DNA from: an uncultured Pseudobutyrivibrio sp.
GTDB lineage: Bacteria; Bacillota; Clostridia; Lachnospirales; Lachnospiraceae
Reading direction: 5' to 3'
NCBI GenBank assembly: GCA_902775195.1
Contig: CACYLQ010000019.1
Coordinates: 1-33,313 of the forward strand
Length of the DNA stretch: 33,313 nucleotides
Under the pieces are notes generated by a model. It was not told the DNA's origin. It searched no databases and saw only the letters and a program-made list of their open reading frames with translations. Of this stretch, positions 7,328-14,639 are shown one piece after another (positions within the stretch are counted from its first letter, which is position 1; every line of letters starts with the position of its first letter). The translations under genes and the position numbers were made by a program.

Positions 7328-8494
7328 TTACTTTCTTAATTCATTAATAAATTCTTCGATGCGGTCCATGGCGCGCTTTAGGCTTTCAAGGGAGTATGCG
7401 TAGGAAATACGTACGTTGCCCTCTCCGCTTTCGCCGAAGGCTGTGCCTGGAACCACGGCAACCTCTTTCTCACGAAGGAGGCGTGTACAGAATTCTTCTG
7501 AAGTCATTCCAAATTCTGTGATGGATGGGAAAATGTAGAAGGCTCCATATGGTTCGAAGCATTTGATTCCCATTTTCTTAAAGCGATTAAGGAGATAACG
7601 ACGTCTGTCATTATATTCCTCTCGCATGTGAGCAACATCCTCATCGCAGTCACGGATAGCTGTTACTGCAGCATACTGACTGGTAGTAGGTGCACACATG
7701 ATAGCAAACTGATGAATCTTTGTCATCTGCTTTACTATAATTTCTGGTGCACAAACATATCCAAGTCTCCATCCTGTCATGGCATGACTCTTTGAGAAGC
7801 CATTGATGTAGATGGTGCGCTCCTTCATACCTGGGAAGCTGGCAATTGAAACATGTCCTTCGCCAGTGTATGTAAGCTCTCCGTAGATTTCATCTGTAAG
7901 TACAAACAAATCGTACTTTTTAACAAGCTCTACGATTGGCTCTAAATCTTCCTTTTCCATAACAGCTCCTGTAGGGTTGTTAGGGAAAGGCATGATTAAA
8001 ATCTTTGTTTTATCAGTGATGGCTGCTTCTAATTCCTCTGGCTTAAGTCTGAATTCATTTTCTTCCTTAAGGTTGATTGGAACTGGCACACCACCAGCAA
8101 GTATCGTACATGGTTCGTAGCTTACATAGCAAGGCTGAGGAATAAGAACCTCATCTCCTGCATCAAGCATGGCACGAAGAGCAATATCGATACCCTCAGA
8201 ACCACCTACTGTCATAAGCATCTCTGTAAGTGGATTATAATCCAAATTATAGTGACGCTTTAAAAAATCTGCAATCTCTACTCTAAGCTCCTTTAAGCCT
8301 GAGTTAGAAGTATAGAAGGTGCGGCCTCTTTCCAAAGAATAGATAGCCTCGTCTCTAACCTTCCATGGTGTATCAAAATCAGGTTCGCCTACACCAAGTG
8401 AAATAGCATCTGGCATTTCTGCAACAATATCAAAAAACTTTCTGATACCAGATGGCTTTATTTTTTCGATAGTTTGATTTAAAGGGTTTCTCAT
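7328..8494 (-). CDS. PLP-dependent class I/II aminotransferase
   Basis: Cytosolic aspartate-aminotransferase-fold enzyme of 388 residues. The PLP lysine lies in the motif NGFSKSHAMTGWRLGY (about residue 235). The cofactor-binding FPNNPTGAV segment and a C-terminal arginine in VRISYAYSLE are also visible. The sequence resembles the PatA/aromatic aminotransferase group, but the amino donor and acceptor cannot be read from sequence. Its ATG overlaps the stop codon of the upstream Lrp-family regulator by 4 nt (ATGA), so the two are co-translated and probably functionally linked. Confidence 0.92.
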   Translation of the reverse strand: MRNPLNQTIEKIKPSGIRKFFDIVAEMPDAISLGVGEPDFDTPWKVRDEAIYSLERGRTFYTSNSGLKELRVEIADFLKRHYNLDYNPLTEMLMTVGGSEGIDIALRAMLDAGDEVLIPQPCYVSYEPCTILAGGVPVPINLKEENEFRLKPEELEAAITDKTKILIMPFPNNPTGAVMEKEDLEPIVELVKKYDLFVLTDEIYGELTYTGEGHVSIASFPGMKERTIYINGFSKSHAMTGWRLGYVCAPEIIVKQMTKIHQFAIMCAPTTSQYAAVTAIRDCDEDVAHMREEYNDRRRYLLNRFKKMGIKCFEPYGAFYIFPSITEFGMTSEEFCTRLLREKEVAVVPGTAFGESGEGNVRISYAYSLESLKRAMDRIEEFINELRK

Positions 8495-8973
8495 AGGCTC
8501 ACCTTCTCCCTCTCATCAACGTGCTTTTCCGCCATAATGATGCCGTGATCCTTGTATTTCTTAAGGACGAAGTTTGTCTGTGTTGAAAGCACTGAATCAA
8601 GTGGAGAAAGCTTTGCAGAAACAAAATCTGCAACCTCTCTAAGTGTATGACCTTCGATTGAAACCATGAAATCATAGCTTCCTGAGATAAGATAAACTGC
8701 ATCTACCTCAGGATAATTGTAGATGCGCTCTGCAACCTTATCAAATCCCATGCCACGCTGAGGTGTAACGCGCACCTCAATAAGAGCTGATACCTTTTCA
8801 ACGCTGGCCTTCTCCCAGTTAATAAGAGTAGGATAACCGCAAATGATATGCTCGCTTTCCATAGCCTCCAGCTCGTTCACTACTGTAGCCTGGTCGCAGC
8901 CAAGCATCATTGCCAAGTCCTCTAAATCAATCTTACTGTTATGCTCAATATAAGTTAAAATCTTCTCTCTCAT
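8491..8973 (-). CDS. Lrp/AsnC family transcriptional regulator
   Basis: Feast/famine regulator of 160 residues. An N-terminal winged helix-turn-helix (about 1-60) is followed by an RAM/ligand-binding domain (about 65-145), where Lrp proteins sense amino acids and oligomerise. Typical features are ILTYIEHNSKIDLEDLAMMLG and the beta-strand pattern VDAVYLISGSYDFMVSIEG. The four-base overlap with the aminotransferase suggests it controls amino-acid metabolism including its own operon. The effector is not evident. Confidence 0.92.
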   Translation of the reverse strand: MREKILTYIEHNSKIDLEDLAMMLGCDQATVVNELEAMESEHIICGYPTLINWEKASVEKVSALIEVRVTPQRGMGFDKVAERIYNYPEVDAVYLISGSYDFMVSIEGHTLREVADFVSAKLSPLDSVLSTQTNFVLKKYKDHGIIMAEKHVDEREKVSL

Positions 8974-9001
8974 TTCTTCACCCCTTAATCTTTCTCTGGC
9001 C

Positions 9002-9991
9002 TTAGTTTCGTTCTACTGAATAAAGTGCGTCTGCTTTTGGTGGCTCTAGGAAGCGAACCTCGTCGCCGCTGATGACGCGCTTGTCGTTTGATGAGTTGGA
9101 CTTTCCGATAATCGCGGCGGCTACCCCAGCGTCCGCAAGCTTTCTAACAAGTCCGTTGCCATCGTTTGTAGCTATCAACATAGAACCTGATGATATAAGC
9201 TCGTAAGGATTGATTCCAAAGAACTCACAAACCTCTATTGTTTCCTGTTTAACAGGGATAGCTTTTAAATCAACATCAATACCAACGCCTGATGCCTCTC
9301 CCATTTCCCAAAGTGCTCCAAATATACCGCCCTCTGTAATGTCATGCATAGCGGCTACGCCATGCTCTACTGCAACGCGGCTTTCTGGGAGAACGCTTAA
9401 GTACTGGTCAAAGCCCTTAGCTGTATCTATAAGCCCCTGAGGTAATCTGGTAAGCAGTTCCTCTTCGTGGTCTTTTGCAATAATGGATGTACCTTCAAGG
9501 CCAATCCACTTCGTAATTACGATATCCATATCAGGCTTAGCGCCGCCTGTTGATACCATGCAGCCCTTTTTAACCTTACCTACAGCTGTAACTGAAATAA
9601 GTGGTTGATTAACTGCCTCTGTTACCTCTGTGTGGCCGCCCATAACCTGAACATTGTATCTCTTGCAAGCATTGTCTACCTGCTCCATTATGGCCTTAAG
9701 CTTTGCCTCTCTCATGCGAGGTGTAAGAAGTACTGTAAGCAGAATTCCAATAGGTTCTGCTCCAGCGCTGGCCAAATCGTTGATTGAAACAGTAACTGCA
9801 AGCTCTCCAATATCTGAAGCTGTACCTGTGATAGGGTCTGTTGACATGACGATTTCTTCGTCAGGACCTACCTGAAGTGTTGCGCAATCTTCGCCGATGC
9901 CAGGTCCGTTTCCTACCTCAGGTCTCTTTACATGTAATTGTTTTATAACTGAGCGCTTAAGAACGCTTTCTTTTAATTTTCCGATTTCCAT
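9002..9991 (-). CDS. AIR synthase-related protein (PurM/HypE-like fold)
   Basis: A 329-residue member of the AIR synthase/SelD/ThiL/HypE superfamily of ATP-using enzymes. An N-terminal dimerisation domain contains GIGEDCATLQVGPDEEIVMSTDPI, the acidic metal/phosphate-binding strand of the family. The C-terminal domain contains GVAAMHDITEGGIFGALWE. It is closest to HypE-like proteins (COG0309 type), but none of the hydrogenase maturation genes hypABCDF is nearby and a HypE-style C-terminal cysteine is absent (the protein ends SVERN), so a true HypE role is unlikely. Its reaction is unknown to me. It lies 16 nt after the VanW-like gene and 28 nt before the Lrp gene. Confidence 0.85.
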   Translation of the reverse strand: MEIGKLKESVLKRSVIKQLHVKRPEVGNGPGIGEDCATLQVGPDEEIVMSTDPITGTASDIGELAVTVSINDLASAGAEPIGILLTVLLTPRMREAKLKAIMEQVDNACKRYNVQVMGGHTEVTEAVNQPLISVTAVGKVKKGCMVSTGGAKPDMDIVITKWIGLEGTSIIAKDHEEELLTRLPQGLIDTAKGFDQYLSVLPESRVAVEHGVAAMHDITEGGIFGALWEMGEASGVGIDVDLKAIPVKQETIEVCEFFGINPYELISSGSMLIATNDGNGLVRKLADAGVAAAIIGKSNSSNDKRVISGDEVRFLEPPKADALYSVERN

Positions 9992-10007
9992 AATTAAATC
10001 CTAAAAA

Positions 10008-11741
10008 CTAGTTAGCTGGTGTCTCTGCTGGTGCTGTAGGTGCGGCTGCATCAGGTGTAGGTGTTGCAGGCTGTGCAGTAGCATCTGGTACAGGTGTTGT
10101 CGCTGGTGCAGGTGTTGTCGCTGGTGCAGGTGTTGTCGCTGGTGCAGGTGTTGCCTGTGTAGCGTTTGCATCCTCTGGTGGATTTGTAATCTTGTATTTA
10201 GGTGTGATTACAAATGGTGTAGAGTTGGCTACTCCTGGAGCGTAGGTTGCAATTGCATTTGCAATAGTTGTTACGTCCTGAGTGTTAACTGCCTGAAGCA
10301 TTGCATATGAAAGATTTGGGTCCTCTGAAGCAATACCTACTGTGACCATTCTGTTAGATGGATTGTATTTGCTGTTATTATAAACCTCTCGGCTTACTTC
10401 CTCACCATTTTCGTAAACAACCTTCCAAAGCTTAGCGGTGTATCCTGTATGACCGCTAACAGTTGTTGTCATCTTACCAAGTGGTACGTTAGGGTCTGCA
10501 ACCCACTGAGTATTTTGAACTGTTACGCCAGTGATTTCTGTTTCGTATTTAACACTATGAGACTTGTCGTCCTCTTCCTTACCATAGATGTTAAAGTATG
10601 CCTTGTTTCCGTCGCAATAGCCTTCGATATATATAGGATAGTTCTTGTTATTCTTAATCTGGAAGTCCTTACCGCCGGATTCAGCAATAGCTGCATCCTG
10701 TGATGGTGGAACATAAGTAACAATCATGGAATGACATGAACGTGTAACTATTCCAAGCTCTGCTTCTCTGCATGCTCCGTAAAGAGTTGTAGATACCTGG
10801 CAGATACCACCGCCGTATGTTTCAACTGTAGTTCCGTTTTCGTAAGAGCCTGCAAGCATATATCCATTTTCTGCTGAGAATGGAGTGATTGTATTTAATA
10901 CTGAAAACTCATCTCCAGGATAAAGGATAGTTCCGTTAATGAAACCAACGCCATTAGCTACGTTATTTTTTCTGGCTGCAGATGATGAGCTATAGTCTGT
11001 GTTAAAGCTTCCTAATAAATCCTTTATTTCAGCAAGCTCTTCCTTGCTTCCTCTAGGTTCCTTAACAACAGTGGCAAGCTCGATAGAAGCATTTTCTTTG
11101 TTCCACTGATTTTCGATGTAGTCTGCAATAATAGCAACTGATTCATCTATCTGAACTACAACGCCTGCTGTTCCTTCGTGGAATACGAATTCACCATTTT
11201 CTCTTGTGAGATAATCGTCACTGGCTTCATCGTTAACCTTTGAAGATGCTGATGATAAATATGTTGTAAGGGCATTTCTGTCTACACCAAGTGTAAGTGT
11301 AAAGTTCTTGCCTCTTCCTTCTTCTAAGTCCTTGTTGGCCTTGAAACGCTCTGCCATGTTGCCGTAGCTTCCGTATGTAGCTGCCTTTGAAACAACATCG
11401 CTATTCTTAGCGCCGATGCAAATATCTTTTCCTGTGGCATCGATTTCCTGGCCGTTAGCTGATAATGTGAATTTAACATTATCGTATTGTGCGAAATAAT
11501 CGCTAACTACTGATTTGGCATCAGCAACAGTCATTCCTCCAACAGCAGTACCTGCAATAGATACTCCATCAGGAATAACTCTTGTGTCTTCATCTGAAAC
11601 TGTTTCTGCTTCTTCGTTTGCTAGTTCTTCGTTAGAAACTGCTGTTTCCTCTGATACCTCTTCAGCATATGCTGTAGCTGGAGCAAAAATGCCAGCTGTA
11701 AATGTTAATGATAAAATTAATGAAAGAAATTGTTTTTTCAT
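10008..11741 (-). CDS. Exported VanW-like protein with peptidoglycan-binding-like and G5-like domains
   Basis: Secreted protein of 577 residues in the VanW/YoaR group, which is named after vancomycin-resistance clusters but has no settled biochemical role. A signal peptide (about 1-27, MKKQFLSLILSLTFTAG start) is followed by an acidic stretch, a YoaR-type putative peptidoglycan-binding region (about 60-230) and a VanW domain (about 245-385, including ENGYMLAGSYENGTTVETYG and GGICQVSTTLYGA). A G5-like region (about 400-475) follows. The Pro/Ala/Thr-rich tail is encoded partly by 18-bp tandem repeats. Cell-wall association is inferred. No vancomycin-resistance genes are nearby, so it should not be read as a resistance determinant. 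GAGG precedes the ATG. Confidence 0.88.
   Translation of the reverse strand: MKKQFLSLILSLTFTAGIFAPATAYAEEVSEETAVSNEELANEEAETVSDEDTRVIPDGVSIAGTAVGGMTVADAKSVVSDYFAQYDNVKFTLSANGQEIDATGKDICIGAKNSDVVSKAATYGSYGNMAERFKANKDLEEGRGKNFTLTLGVDRNALTTYLSSASSKVNDEASDDYLTRENGEFVFHEGTAGVVVQIDESVAIIADYIENQWNKENASIELATVVKEPRGSKEELAEIKDLLGSFNTDYSSSSAARKNNVANGVGFINGTILYPGDEFSVLNTITPFSAENGYMLAGSYENGTTVETYGGGICQVSTTLYGACREAELGIVTRSCHSMIVTYVPPSQDAAIAESGGKDFQIKNNKNYPIYIEGYCDGNKAYFNIYGKEEDDKSHSVKYETEITGVTVQNTQWVADPNVPLGKMTTTVSGHTGYTAKLWKVVYENGEEVSREVYNNSKYNPSNRMVTVGIASEDPNLSYAMLQAVNTQDVTTIANAIATYAPGVANSTPFVITPKYKITNPPEDANATQATPAPATTPAPATTPAPATTPVPDATAQPATPTPDAAAPTAPAETPAN
10091..10155. repeat. 18-bp tandem repeat in the VanW-like gene
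   Basis: Three identical 18-bp units (10091-10108, 10109-10126, 10127-10144; unit caggtgttgtcgctggtg) followed by an 11-bp partial copy. They encode a six-residue Pro/Ala/Thr period in the C-terminal tail. Length is a multiple of three, so copy-number change would keep the frame. Confidence 0.9.
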
Positions 11742-11824
11742 AGTATAACCTCATCCGCCCTTTTAAAGCCCTCTTTTAAAGTCTGAAGGCAAATTATTGA
11801 CATGCTTAATCTATTAAAATAAAC

Positions 11825-11923
11825 TTAAATTAGAGCTGCAGCAAATGTAGTGAAAACCATGCATATTACAACAACTACCAAGATAAATCCAGCTATAAGC
11901 TGATGTTTTTTACTTCTTTTCAT
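11825..11923 (-). CDS. Small single-pass membrane peptide (32 aa)
   Basis: Short ORF of 32 codons with ATG at 11923-11921 and TAA at 11827-11825. The product has a basic N-terminus (MKRSKKHQ) followed by an uninterrupted hydrophobic helix rich in Ile/Val/Phe ending in FAAALI. GAGG lies about 8 nt upstream of the ATG. It sits 83 nt ahead of the VanW-like gene on the same strand and divergent from the 210-aa gene, in otherwise unexplained space. I do not recognise it. Lys/Arg-then-helix peptides of this type occur in many Gram-positives. Real expression is unproven. Confidence 0.5.
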   Translation of the reverse strand: MKRSKKHQLIAGFILVVVVICMVFTTFAAALI

Positions 11924-11954
11924 AAATATACCTCACATAATAAAGGAGAAACCC

Positions 11955-12587
11955 ATGGGCTTTCCAATTTTACCATTTTTCTTATTATTCCTTATTTGGC
12001 TAACATTCAGAATAAAAAGCTTAGATGCTAAGCAGCAAAAGCGCGAAGATGAATTCTGGGCTAAAGAAAAAGCCGCTAATGTTACCCCTGCAAAGGATAT
12101 ATCTAACCTAAGATATATTACCATTCCAATAGAGAAATTTCCATTAAATTTTAGTAATGATGAAAAAGTTATTGAAATTGAAAAAGAATTAGAAGAATTG
12201 TCTACCCACAGGCTTTTAAATCTTTCTGGAGTTTCAAACACCGATTTGAAACTTACCTATGGTGTTCCTAATTTTGAAACAATGAGCCAGATTGGGGAAG
12301 ATTTTGATAGAGTATGCGTTCTTTTAAACGCTTACGCAAAAGCTCTTCTTGAAGCAGGAAAAGATGATGATGTAGTTAATGTGTTGGAATTTGCTGTAGG
12401 TGTTGGCACTGACATCAGCGAATCCTACATCATGCTTGCCGACCAATATAAAAAACGCTCACAGACAGAAAAGCTGAGCTTCCTTCGTGAGCGCATTTCA
12501 AACAGTACCCTACTGTTAAAAAATTCTATTTTAAATAATATCAACGACTCTGCTGAGGAGAATTTCGATACCTGCAGCCCAGAGTAA
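11955..12587 (+). CDS. Membrane-anchored protein of unknown function
   Basis: I do not recognise this 210-residue protein. An N-terminal helix (about 3-18, FPILPFFLLFLIWLTF) followed by basic residues suggests a membrane anchor with a cytoplasmic remainder. The rest is charged and mostly helical by composition, with alternating Leu/Ala/Glu in about 75-200 that could form helical (TPR-like) hairpins. A strong AAGGAGA site precedes the ATG. It is divergent from the small peptide and VanW genes. Its last 57 nt overlap, tail to tail, with the membrane-protein gene on the other strand. Plus-strand genes are rare in this half of the window. Confidence 0.75.
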   Translation: MGFPILPFFLLFLIWLTFRIKSLDAKQQKREDEFWAKEKAANVTPAKDISNLRYITIPIEKFPLNFSNDEKVIEIEKELEELSTHRLLNLSGVSNTDLKLTYGVPNFETMSQIGEDFDRVCVLLNAYAKALLEAGKDDDVVNVLEFAVGVGTDISESYIMLADQYKKRSQTEKLSFLRERISNSTLLLKNSILNNINDSAEENFDTCSPE

Positions 12588-13115
12588 TAATGCACCTGCT
12601 ACATAAGCTATGGTCTTCTTTTCGAAGCCAAAGTGCATGCCTGTGTATAAACCACCTAATACAACAAGTACTGATATTGCAAGGAAAAGTGCAATTATCT
12701 GCCAAACTGTACTTCCAACAAGTCCGCAGGCACAGCCGGCTGCAGCTGTATAAAAGCTAGAAACAATAACGATTCTAATATAATCAAATACGATTAATGC
12801 TTCTCTACGTCTTTCCTGAATAAATTCTCTCTTTAACGCCTTTAATATAAGTCTAATTCCAAGAAGCGCAAGAACGATAACAGCCAGTACCTCACCTTGC
12901 TTAACCGGGTTAACAATATATCCATTGACTGCTAACAATCTGCAGATTACATATCCGCCAAAATAAAAAACCAATTCTGATGCTGCAACAACTGCACTGG
13001 CAACCACTATTGTTCTCTTTTTAAGCTTAGCAATCATTGCCCCCTGTATTTCCATAGCTGCAAAAACATCTAATAATATACCCGCTATAATTAGCAGGTT
13101 TTCCAACCAAGTCAT
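12531..13115 (-). CDS. Six-helix membrane protein, possibly MntP-like
   Basis: Integral membrane protein of 194 residues with about six hydrophobic helices (about 5-20, 35-62, 75-92, 108-133, 136-155, 165-185). The first helix carries GILLDVFAAMEIQGA, reminiscent of the D-x-F/A..G signature in helix 1 of MntP-type manganese exporters. The match is partial, so the substrate is a guess. It lies downstream of a TetR gene after a 120-nt gap that contains a palindrome. Its 3' end overlaps the convergent 210-aa gene by 57 nt. Confidence 0.7.
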   Translation of the reverse strand: MTWLENLLIIAGILLDVFAAMEIQGAMIAKLKKRTIVVASAVVAASELVFYFGGYVICRLLAVNGYIVNPVKQGEVLAVIVLALLGIRLILKALKREFIQERRREALIVFDYIRIVIVSSFYTAAAGCACGLVGSTVWQIIALFLAISVLVVLGGLYTGMHFGFEKKTIAYVAGALLLWAAGIEILLSRVVDII

Positions 13116-13235
13116 ACTTATATTTACTCCATTCTTTTACACTTTGCTAAATAATAATAGCTCAATACCTATCTACTTGAAATATTCAAATATGAAGCCA
13201 TGTTCTATTAAAAGCTACATTAATTCAAATTTGTA

Positions 13236-13820
13236 TTATTGCTTTTCATTAGTGATAACTTCCATGATAGGACTTCTGAAGATTTTGATGTAAACATCTG
13301 CCAGTTCTTCAACAGGCACATTCATGCCTCGCTTAATCCACTGAATAGTTACCCAGCTTATGGAATGCGCTAAAAAGTCTGCTACAAGTTCTTTCTTAAG
13401 CCATTTATAATCAACCATTGCTGCAAGTCTTTCAACATCGATGTATTTAAGTACTGCTTTAGCAACGCATCTGTTGTAAATTTCGTTAAAGGAGTTCTGT
13501 CCCTCAAGGGCTGCCACTCTCTTGTAAAACTCCTTCTCACGCTCCATTGTTGTAAGAATAAATGTAACTCCCTCCTTCAACATTCCGTTTGAAAGAAGTG
13601 GGTCAACTGGTGCAAACAATTCATTTACCGTAATCCATTCCAGCAACTCGTATTTATCTTGGAAATGATTATAAAATGTAGGTCTAATCACTCCCGCTTT
13701 ATCTGTTATTTCTTTTATTGTAATCTTATCAATCGGCTTAACTGTGGCCAGGTCCTTTAAGCTTTCCGCCAGTACAATGTCGATTGCGTTTTGTGATTGA
13801 TTGTTCATATTTCTCCTCAA
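13236..13820 (-). CDS. TetR/AcrR family transcriptional regulator
   Basis: DNA-binding repressor of 194 residues. The N-terminal helix-turn-helix (about 12-62) contains the family pattern ITIKEITDKAGVIRPTFYNHFQDKYELLEWI. The remainder is the helical ligand-binding/dimer domain, with the layout of the DhaS/YfiR-like subgroup. Its ATG overlaps the stop of the upstream small gene by 4 nt, making it a downstream member of the DegV-HdeD operon. Targets could be its own operon or the adjacent membrane-protein gene. The ligand is unknown. Confidence 0.92.
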   Translation of the reverse strand: MRRNMNNQSQNAIDIVLAESLKDLATVKPIDKITIKEITDKAGVIRPTFYNHFQDKYELLEWITVNELFAPVDPLLSNGMLKEGVTFILTTMEREKEFYKRVAALEGQNSFNEIYNRCVAKAVLKYIDVERLAAMVDYKWLKKELVADFLAHSISWVTIQWIKRGMNVPVEELADVYIKIFRSPIMEVITNEKQ

Positions 13821-14062
13821 GAATCTTCGTATTCAACTGTTACATAGAATCCCTTCGGGGTTTCCTTGATGTCCACAACCTTTGCTGTTGTCTTACCGTT
13901 TTGGGTTTTAACTCTTTCCAAGGTAGTATAATTAGCGGACATGGCATAGGATCTCCCTAATACATAATAGTAAGAATTAGAAAGTGCATATTCTGTAACT
14001 GGAAGCACGTCTCCTACCTCTAGCAGACCTGTGCGTTCCATTTTAAATTCCATCTGTCTCAT
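13817..14062 (-). CDS. Small protein of unknown function (81 aa)
   Basis: I do not recognise this protein. I chose the ATG at 14062-14060 because it follows the upstream HdeD-like stop by one base (TAAAATG) and has AGGAAG about 9 nt before it. An earlier in-frame ATG at 14098 would overlap the upstream gene by 35 nt. The product looks like a small beta-rich fold (TGLLEVGDVLPVTEYALS, then YYYVLGRSYAM, KTTAKVVDIKET and FYVTVEYED), with no signal peptide or membrane segment. It is coupled to both neighbours, so it likely acts with the HdeD-like or TetR protein. Confidence 0.75.
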   Translation of the reverse strand: MRQMEFKMERTGLLEVGDVLPVTEYALSNSYYYVLGRSYAMSANYTTLERVKTQNGKTTAKVVDIKETPKGFYVTVEYEDS

Positions 14063-14063
14063 T

Positions 14064-14636
14064 TTAAATATCTTCCTCGCGGGTAATAGTTCCATCAACT
14101 ACAGAGCCTGTAGCTTTTCTAACAGAATGGACAATGCCAAAATCTGTAATACCATCCCAAATAAGCATGATACCGATAAGCTGTGTTGCAAGACTAACTA
14201 CCTTAAAGGCAGCGCCGATGCAAACTATTCCAAAGAGGATATTTACAGCTGCAAGAATAAAGCTGAGCCAAAAGCCAGATGCTTTTGCACGAGTGGCTTC
14301 GATAGCCAGGCCTAAATCCTGCACCCCGTGAATCACCAGAATCACACCAATAGCAATTGGAATGATGCTAATGATTTTACCAGAATCATAAAAAAGCCAT
14401 ACGCCAACAATAGCAACAATAACGCCAACAGCTATTCCAAGGCCATTATCAAAGCCTCGTTCAAATACCTGATTAATAACAATAAAGATTCCAGACAAAA
14501 TAATTATTATTGCAATTACTTTGCTAATTGTAGCAAGACTCTCCACTGGATAAATCAGAAGTAACGCCCCAACAATAACAGTGAATATTGCAGGGATTGT
14601 AATGTTTAGTCTAAATTCTTTAATCTTATCTTTCAT
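14064..14636 (-). CDS. HdeD/DUF308 family membrane protein
   Basis: Integral membrane protein of 190 residues with about six helices arranged as three similar hairpins, typical of the HdeD-like DUF308 family. Each begins with a short loop and a glycine-rich helix (TVIVGALLLIYPVESL, IAVGVIVAIVGVWLFY, AVNILFGIVCIGAAF). The first repeat carries the family pattern G-x-L-L-x-x-x-P. HdeD was linked to acid resistance in E. coli, but the Firmicute members are uncharacterised. It starts 3 nt after the degV stop and ends one base before the next start codon. The C-terminal tail (TGSVVDGTITREEDI) is cytosolic and charged. Confidence 0.88.
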   Translation of the reverse strand: MKDKIKEFRLNITIPAIFTVIVGALLLIYPVESLATISKVIAIIIILSGIFIVINQVFERGFDNGLGIAVGVIVAIVGVWLFYDSGKIISIIPIAIGVILVIHGVQDLGLAIEATRAKASGFWLSFILAAVNILFGIVCIGAAFKVVSLATQLIGIMLIWDGITDFGIVHSVRKATGSVVDGTITREEDI

Positions 14637-14639
14637 GGT

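Noticed and set aside
10091..10155. CRISPR-like short repeats
   Set aside because: Units are direct, contiguous, without spacers, and encode a protein repeat in frame.
10008..11741. VanW as a vancomycin-resistance gene
   Set aside because: No vanA/B/H/X/R/S homologue is nearby; VanW-domain proteins are common cell-surface proteins in Firmicutes.
14063..14098. Longer N-terminus for the 81-aa protein (ATG at 14098)
   Set aside because: It would overlap the upstream gene by 35 nt, while the ATG at 14062 has a ribosome-binding site and sits one base past the upstream stop.
14328..14564. Plus-strand ORF rich in Asn/Lys over the HdeD-like gene
   Set aside because: Antisense shadow of a membrane protein gene; the low-complexity translation is a by-product of the hydrophobic codons on the other strand.
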